A stretch of DNA of 64,000 bases from Lachnospiraceae bacterium. Its GTDB lineage: Bacteria; Bacillota; Clostridia; Lachnospirales; Lachnospiraceae. The notes below the pieces were generated by a model. It was given only the letters and a program-made list of their open reading frames with translations, did no database searches and was not told the DNA's origin. Shown piece by piece: positions 59,336 to 64,000 of the stretch; position 1 is the first letter of the stretch; each line of letters opens with the position of its first letter. The position numbers were made by a program, and so were the translations under genes. Where the stretch lies: contig JAFZRY010000023.1 in assembly GCA_017619615.1 (NCBI GenBank), forward strand, positions 17,111 through 81,110, read 5' to 3'.

Positions 59336-59863
59336 ATGAAAGATATATTATTCTTTCTGCTTAAGGCCTTTCTGCTTATCGTTTTTCTATTGATTGTCGG
59401 CCATATTTCAATTTTTATTCATGAAATGGGACATGCCGCAGTATACATGATTGCGGCAAAAGATCGGAACTGGAGGATCATTGTCGGGTCCGGACAGACA
59501 CTTATCAGAACAAAACACTTTGTTTTCAACATTCGTCCATATGGCGGCCTCTTTTTGCCGGATGACCCGAATCGAATAGAAACGGACGGGAAAAAAGCAA
59601 TGGTACTGTTTGGAGGTATCCTTGCAACCTTCCTCCTGGCAATTCTTTTTATTCTTCCTTTGAAAGCAGCAGCTGTTTTACCCGGAGGAACTATTTTTCA
59701 AATCTGCCTCATTATCGGCTTCCTCTATAATTTTATTCTGTTTATTTTGGTGTTTATTTCCCACCGTCACCGGATCGGAGTTAATAAAGGCGCAGAGAGT
59801 GATGGGATGAAACTGAACCCGATTATGAAACGTTTGAGGGGATTTGCCCCTGAAAAGCAATAA
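59336..59863 (+). CDS. Tiny M50-like membrane metalloprotease
   Basis: The 175-residue protein is mainly membrane-embedded. The first helix runs straight into H29-E-M-G-H33, the zinc motif of site-2 proteases, and two further helices lie at about 87-107 and 120-142. A second metal ligand of the usual N-x-x-P-x-x-x-L-D-G type is not apparent, but N-P or D-P-N segments exist. Codon use and AT content are higher than in neighbours, suggesting transfer. AGAGAGGAGGACTC gives a strong ribosome binding site. A peptidase role is inferred; it could also be an inactive relative. Confidence 0.7.
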   Translation: MKDILFFLLKAFLLIVFLLIVGHISIFIHEMGHAAVYMIAAKDRNWRIIVGSGQTLIRTKHFVFNIRPYGGLFLPDDPNRIETDGKKAMVLFGGILATFLLAILFILPLKAAAVLPGGTIFQICLIIGFLYNFILFILVFISHRHRIGVNKGAESDGMKLNPIMKRLRGFAPEKQ

Positions 59864-59901
59864 CAAATATCAGTCTGCCGAAGGAAAACACGCAGATAAT
59901 C

Positions 59902-59928
59902 GAAAAGCCCCGTAAGGGGCTTTTCTCA
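59902..59928. terminator. Bidirectional terminator
   Basis: GAAAAGCCCC (59902-59911), GTAA, GGGGCTTTTC (59916-59925): a perfect ten-base stem with A/T flanks between the M50-like gene and the convergent lyase gene. Confidence 0.85.
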
Positions 59929-59956
59929 TGTGCCTGAATGGATTTCTCCCTCTGCC

Positions 59957-61615
59957 TTACCTGTCGCACAGTTCCTCCTCCGCGGGCTCATACGGCTCCA
60001 GCCACGCGTGGAAGTGGCGCATAGGCAGGTTGTGGCCGAAGGTGATGCGGAGGTTCGGGATCGTGTCGCGGTCGCGGTGGAGCTGGGCGGCGGCGGCGAT
60101 GATGTAGTCCATGTGCTGCTTGGAGTACTGGCTGCGGTTGACGGCGAGGCGGACGACGTTGCAGACTTCGGCCTGCTGTTCGGGCGTCTTGAGGTCGTAT
60201 TCCATGGAGAAATCGCCGAGTTCGGAGCAGCGGATGCCGTAGCGGTGGATCATTTCCAGGGAGAGCGCCTGGCCGGCGAAACTTTCGTGGCCGCGCTTGT
60301 AGTCGAAGAATTTGTCCACGTCGATATACACGCCGTGGCCGCCGGCGGGCAGCACCACGGGGACGCCCGCGTCGTGCAGGCCCTGAGCCAGGTATTCGCA
60401 CTGGCGCACGCGCTCGTCCTGATATTCGAAGCGCTGCTCCTCGTAGAGACCCTGCGCCAGCGCCATGATGTCGTGGCCGCTCATCGCGCCGTAGGAGTCG
60501 TTGCCGTAGGCGGAGATCTGGCGGACTTTCAGCAGGTGGCCGATATCGGTCTTCACAGTCCCGTCTTCGTTGAATTCCGAGAATTTCTTCCAGAAATACC
60601 CCTTGTCGCGGAAGGCGAGCAGGCCGCCCATGTTGGCGTGGCCGTTTTTCTTTAAGGAGGCGCAGACCGCGTCGAAGTAGGAGAACATTTCCTGCGCGAT
60701 CTCCGGGATGGTCTTGTCGCGGTAGCCGTCTTCGTTCATTTTGATGAAGTAGCAGTTTTCGGCCCAGCGGGCGCCGTCCATGATGTAGGGCAGGCCGTAG
60801 CTGTGCGCGATCTCCGCGACCGCGCGCATGTTCGCCATGGAGACCGGCTGGCCGCAGACGGAGTTGTTGGTCACGGTGGTGTAGATCATGGGGACGTTGT
60901 CCACGCCGACGGTGTCGATCAGCTGGCGGAGTTTGTCGATGTCCATGTCGCCCTTGAACGGGTTCTTCTCATAGCGGCCGCCTTCGGGGACCTGGAAAAG
61001 GAGCTCTTTGTGGAAGAGGTTGCGAGGCACGGAGCCCATCTGCTTGATGTTGCCCTCGGTGGTGTCGAAGTGCGCGTTGGACGGGATGGTGAAGACTTTG
61101 CCGGGGTACCGGCGGGCCAGCAGCGGCTTGATCACGTCGAAGAGCAGCGCTTCGGCGCAGCGGCCCTGCGGCAGGATGAAGGTGTTGGGGCGCTCCAGCT
61201 GGAAGGCGCCGCCGTTGAAGAAGCCGCCTTCGCAGTCCACGAGGTAGACTTCGTCCATCATTTTCTGGACGTCGTCGCGGTCCACGCCGTTGCGGAGGTA
61301 GTTGATGAGGCGCTTCTGGTGATTGCCGCGCTCGAACGCGTCGCGGAAGGCGTCCAGGAGGATGTAATAGCCCTTGTTGCGGCCGTAGGATTCGTCGCCC
61401 AGGAACATGGCCGCCCACTGGGTGTCGGTCATGGCCGTGGTGCCGGAATCCGACAGGCAGTCGATATAAAGCAGGCCCGCGGGGAAGGCGAATTCATTGA
61501 AATGGGTGGCTTCCAGCGCTTTCCAGCGCTGCTCGGCCGTCACGGTGGGGAGCTGCCGCGTCACGAACGTGCAGGATTTGGGCGCTTCCACAGCCAAAGG
61601 GAAATCATGCTGCAT
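59957..61615 (-). CDS. Tryptophanase / tyrosine phenol-lyase family enzyme, long form
   Basis: This PLP enzyme of the beta-eliminating lyase family cleaves an aromatic amino acid (tryptophan to indole, or tyrosine to phenol) to pyruvate and ammonia, or acts on a related substrate. It has 552 residues against about 460-475 for TnaA and TPL. Motifs are S-D-S-G-T-x-A-M near residue 55, I-P-S-N-A-H-F-D-T-T, N-N-S-V-C-G-Q-P-V, D-G-A-R-W-A-E-N and the lysine pair at 322-323 in S-L-K-K, of which one binds PLP. No tnaC-like leader or tryptophan permease is near, so the substrate remains open. GGAGG precedes ATG 61615. Confidence 0.87.
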   Translation of the reverse strand: MQHDFPLAVEAPKSCTFVTRQLPTVTAEQRWKALEATHFNEFAFPAGLLYIDCLSDSGTTAMTDTQWAAMFLGDESYGRNKGYYILLDAFRDAFERGNHQKRLINYLRNGVDRDDVQKMMDEVYLVDCEGGFFNGGAFQLERPNTFILPQGRCAEALLFDVIKPLLARRYPGKVFTIPSNAHFDTTEGNIKQMGSVPRNLFHKELLFQVPEGGRYEKNPFKGDMDIDKLRQLIDTVGVDNVPMIYTTVTNNSVCGQPVSMANMRAVAEIAHSYGLPYIMDGARWAENCYFIKMNEDGYRDKTIPEIAQEMFSYFDAVCASLKKNGHANMGGLLAFRDKGYFWKKFSEFNEDGTVKTDIGHLLKVRQISAYGNDSYGAMSGHDIMALAQGLYEEQRFEYQDERVRQCEYLAQGLHDAGVPVVLPAGGHGVYIDVDKFFDYKRGHESFAGQALSLEMIHRYGIRCSELGDFSMEYDLKTPEQQAEVCNVVRLAVNRSQYSKQHMDYIIAAAAQLHRDRDTIPNLRITFGHNLPMRHFHAWLEPYEPAEEELCDR

Positions 61616-61768
61616 GATGTCGTACCTCCGATATGGGATTGTCAGGAACTGTTACTGATAATATAGCACTTTTCCCGCGGAATGTCACCTGGAAAATGCG
61701 GCAGTTTATGATTCTGAGGACGGGCCGGCGCGGGGTGCGATTTTTTCCGAAAAACCTCGAAAAAAGCA

Positions 61769-61797
61769 TTGACAATCCCCCGCAGGGGTGTTATCTT
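61769..61797 (+). promoter_or_regulatory. Sigma-A promoter of the hrcA-grpE-dnaK operon
   Basis: TTGACA (61769-61774), 17 bases, TATCTT (61792-61797). The CIRCE operator begins 11 bases after the -10, so HrcA binding would cover the transcription start. Confidence 0.8.
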
Positions 61798-61808
61798 ATA
61801 GACAGATG

Positions 61809-61835
61809 TTAGCACTCTAACCCGTCGAGTGCTAA
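61809..61835 (+). promoter_or_regulatory. CIRCE operator
   Basis: TTAGCACTC, nine bases, GAGTGCTAA: a perfect match to the HrcA-binding consensus, placed between promoter and hrcA. It predicts heat-inducible autorepression of the chaperone operon. Confidence 0.97.
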
Positions 61836-61862
61836 CAATCCGGAGAGAGGAGGCCGGAGGGC

Positions 61863-62927
61863 ATGGAACTGGATGCCAGAAAACTTGAGATCCTGTACGC
61901 CATCATCGAGCAGTACCAGGAGACCGGCGAGCCGGTCGGTTCGCGTACGATCTCCAAACTGGAGCGGCTGAATTTCTCCCCGGCCACCATCCGCAACGAA
62001 ATGGCGGACCTGGAGGAAATGGGCCTGATCGTGCAGCCGCACACCTCCGCGGGCCGCATCCCGACGGATAAGGGCTACCGCCTGTACGTGGACAAAATGC
62101 TCGCAGAGCAGGCGCAGAAAACCGAAGAGCCGCGCGACCTGCCCGCCCTGCCCATGCAGGACCTCCTGTCCCGCCGCATCGACCGCGTGGAAGAAATGCT
62201 GCTGAAAATGGCGCAGATCCTCGCAGCCAACACGAACTACACGACCATGGTCACCGGCCCGCACAGCCGCAAGAGCAAACTCAAATTCCTGCAGCTGTCC
62301 CCCATGGACAAGGGCCGCATTCTGGCCGTCGTGGTCCTCTCCGGAGATATCGTAAAAAACAATATCCTGAGCCTGGACGAGGAAGTCGGCAATGACGAGC
62401 TCATGGAACTGAACTTCATCCTGAACAAGCGCCTGACCGGCCTGAGCCTGGAGGAGATCAACCTGAGCGTCATTTCGGAACTCAAAAACGAGGCCGGCGC
62501 CCACGTGGAAGTCGTCGCCAAAGTCCTGGACGCGGTGGCGGAGACCTTCGCCAAAGAGGATTCCTACCCCGTCTACACCAGCGGCGCCCCCAACATTTTC
62601 CGCTATCCGGAACTGACGGGCGGCGACCGGGCCAGCGAGCTGATCAGCACGCTGGAGGAGAAGAAGACGCTGGGCAGTGCGATCGGGAGCCTGCCTTCCG
62701 AAAGCGGCGGAAGCCGGCAGGACATCCAGGTCTACATCGGCGACGAAGTGCCCGTGGAATCCATGAAAGACTGCAGCGTGGTGACCGCGACCTACAGCCT
62801 GGGCGACGGCGTCCAGGGCAAGATCGGCATCATCGGTCCCAAGCGCATGAATTACCAGAAGGTGGTCGAAACGCTGAAGGAGACCATGAGTCATCTGGAC
62901 GGGATATTTTTGCAGACGGAGGAATAG
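61863..62927 (+). CDS. hrcA: Heat-inducible transcription repressor HrcA
   Basis: HrcA binds CIRCE and represses chaperone genes until heat or misfolding withdraws GroEL support. The 354-residue protein has the winged-helix N-terminus (I-E-Q-Y-Q-E-T-G-E-P-V-G-S-R-T-I and S-P-A-T-I-R-N-E-M-A-D-L-E-E), the H-T-S-A-G-R-I-P-T-D-K-G-Y-R motif and the GAF-like sensor domain ending in G-I-I-G-P-K-R-M-N-Y. It is preceded by a perfect CIRCE and followed by grpE after three bases. Confidence 0.96.
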   Translation: MELDARKLEILYAIIEQYQETGEPVGSRTISKLERLNFSPATIRNEMADLEEMGLIVQPHTSAGRIPTDKGYRLYVDKMLAEQAQKTEEPRDLPALPMQDLLSRRIDRVEEMLLKMAQILAANTNYTTMVTGPHSRKSKLKFLQLSPMDKGRILAVVVLSGDIVKNNILSLDEEVGNDELMELNFILNKRLTGLSLEEINLSVISELKNEAGAHVEVVAKVLDAVAETFAKEDSYPVYTSGAPNIFRYPELTGGDRASELISTLEEKKTLGSAIGSLPSESGGSRQDIQVYIGDEVPVESMKDCSVVTATYSLGDGVQGKIGIIGPKRMNYQKVVETLKETMSHLDGIFLQTEE

Positions 62928-62930
62928 TCC

Positions 62931-63602
62931 ATGATCGAGATAGAAGAAGTGAAAGCGCCGGAAGAAACGGAAGAAGTTCCGGAGGAAACAACGCCGGAAA
63001 CGGCGGAAACGCCCGAGGCCCCGGAAGAGCCCGCCGCCCCGGAACCGGAAGGCTCCGCGCCCGAAGAAGAGCCTGCCGCTCCCGCGAAGGAGAAAAAAGG
63101 CTTCTTCGGAAAAGGCAAGGCCGACAAGGCTGACAAAGCCCTGAAAGAAGCCGAGGCCAAACTGGACGAAGCCGAGGCCCGGCTCGACGAAGCGAAGGAC
63201 CGCATCCAGCGCCAGATGGCGGAGTTCGACAACTACCGCAAGCGCACGGAAAAAGAAAAGGCCGCCTCTTTTGACCTGGGCGCCCGCAGCGTGATCGAAA
63301 AACTGCTCCCCGTCGTGGACAGCTTCGAACGCGGCCTGGCCACCCTGGACGAAGCCCAGAAGGAAGAACCCTTTGAGACCGGCATGGTCCAGGTGTACAG
63401 GCAGCTGGGCAAGATCCTGGAAGACCTGGACGTCAAGCCCATCGAAGCCGTCGGCCAGCCGTTCAACGCGGACCTGCACAACGCGGTCATGCACGCGGAG
63501 GACGAGGACCAGCCCGAAAACACCGTGGTGCAGGAATTCCAGAAAGGATACACCTTCCGCGGAACGGTGATCCGCTACAGCATGGTGAAGGTGGTCAATT
63601 AA
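62931..63602 (+). CDS. grpE: Nucleotide exchange factor GrpE
   Basis: GrpE releases ADP from DnaK. The 223-residue protein begins with an acidic Pro/Glu-rich tail (about 1-60), a Lys-rich turn and the long dimeric coiled coil (about 65-105), then the conserved N-Y-R-K-R-T, F-E-R-G-L, and the beta-domain with F-N-A-D-L-H-N-A-V and G-Y-T-F-R. The acidic tail is longer than in most GrpE proteins, in keeping with the linker-rich proteome here. Confidence 0.94.
   Translation: MIEIEEVKAPEETEEVPEETTPETAETPEAPEEPAAPEPEGSAPEEEPAAPAKEKKGFFGKGKADKADKALKEAEAKLDEAEARLDEAKDRIQRQMAEFDNYRKRTEKEKAASFDLGARSVIEKLLPVVDSFERGLATLDEAQKEEPFETGMVQVYRQLGKILEDLDVKPIEAVGQPFNADLHNAVMHAEDEDQPENTVVQEFQKGYTFRGTVIRYSMVKVVN

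Positions 63603-64000
<398 letters not shown>

Noticed and set aside
61616-61760. tnaC-type leader peptide ahead of the tryptophanase-like gene
   Set aside because: No short frame with the needed Trp and Pro residues is seen on the minus strand in this stretch.

Overview
The window is 64 kb of GC-rich, tightly packed chromosome from a Gram-positive Firmicute, most likely an uncultured gut clostridium of the Oscillospirales or a neighbouring order. The evidence is a PolC-type replicase, SepF, HrcA with a perfect CIRCE operator, a CdsA-RseP-IspG-PolC cluster, an RNPP-like HTH-TPR regulator, many lipoproteins with Thr/Ala/Pro/Glu linkers, and sigma-A promoters close to TTGACA-17-TATAAT. I see no prophage, insertion sequence, CRISPR array, rRNA or tRNA, and no gene-free stretch above 300 bases.

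Layout. 1-1.9 kb: end of a DegV-like gene, a linker lipoprotein and a small membrane protein. 1.9-9.0 kb: a sugar-acid catabolic operon with a GarR-type dehydrogenase, two DUF1537 kinases, PdxA2, a GntP permease and a class II aldolase. 9.1-11.4 kb: an AT-richer patch with PadR, a membrane partner and two orphan exported proteins. 11.5-19.4 kb: acetoacetyl-CoA synthetase, a zinc-ribbon/membrane/helical-repeat protein, a Na/Pi symporter with PhoU domain, and a GH3 lipoprotein on the minus strand. 19.5-24.7 kb: prfC, nrdR, yqeG, then an ECF sigma factor, its likely anti-sigma and a lipoprotein. 24.9-30.8 kb: a heterodimeric ABC exporter, a membrane-anchored XRE regulator and an acyltransferase-fold protein. 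30.9-42.4 kb: pyrH-frr-uppS-cdsA-rseP-ispG-polC, a small membrane protein and a GH13 glucosidase. 42.4-46.4 kb: HU, a radical SAM enzyme overlapping an HTH-TPR regulator, and a PLP lyase. 46.5-53.4 kb: radC-mreC-mreD-PBP2-minD-rodA, the elongation machinery. 53.5-58.5 kb: a P-loop protein, a HlyD-like protein, sepF, lspA, rluD and a cell-wall amidase. 58.7-61.6 kb: a 2H phosphoesterase, a tiny M50-like membrane protease and a tryptophanase-family lyase. 61.8-64 kb: hrcA-grpE-dnaK under CIRCE control.

How it fits together. Most of the window is core growth machinery: translation factors, isoprenoid and phospholipid synthesis, replication, elongation and division, and chaperones. Accessory modules are inserted between core blocks and are often bordered by short palindromic repeats of two recurring families (GGGACGGTTC and GGGGCCGTTG). 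The most unusual gene is PolC: its PHP domain is continuous and the 3'-5' exonuclease domain normally nested in it is absent, while all PHP metal ligands remain. Other points of interest are the missing dxr, mreB and minC, a GH3 enzyme and an E2-like acyltransferase without their canonical catalytic residues, a sugar-acid operon with one kinase too many for known routes, and three successive gene borders where terminator and next promoter are interlocked.
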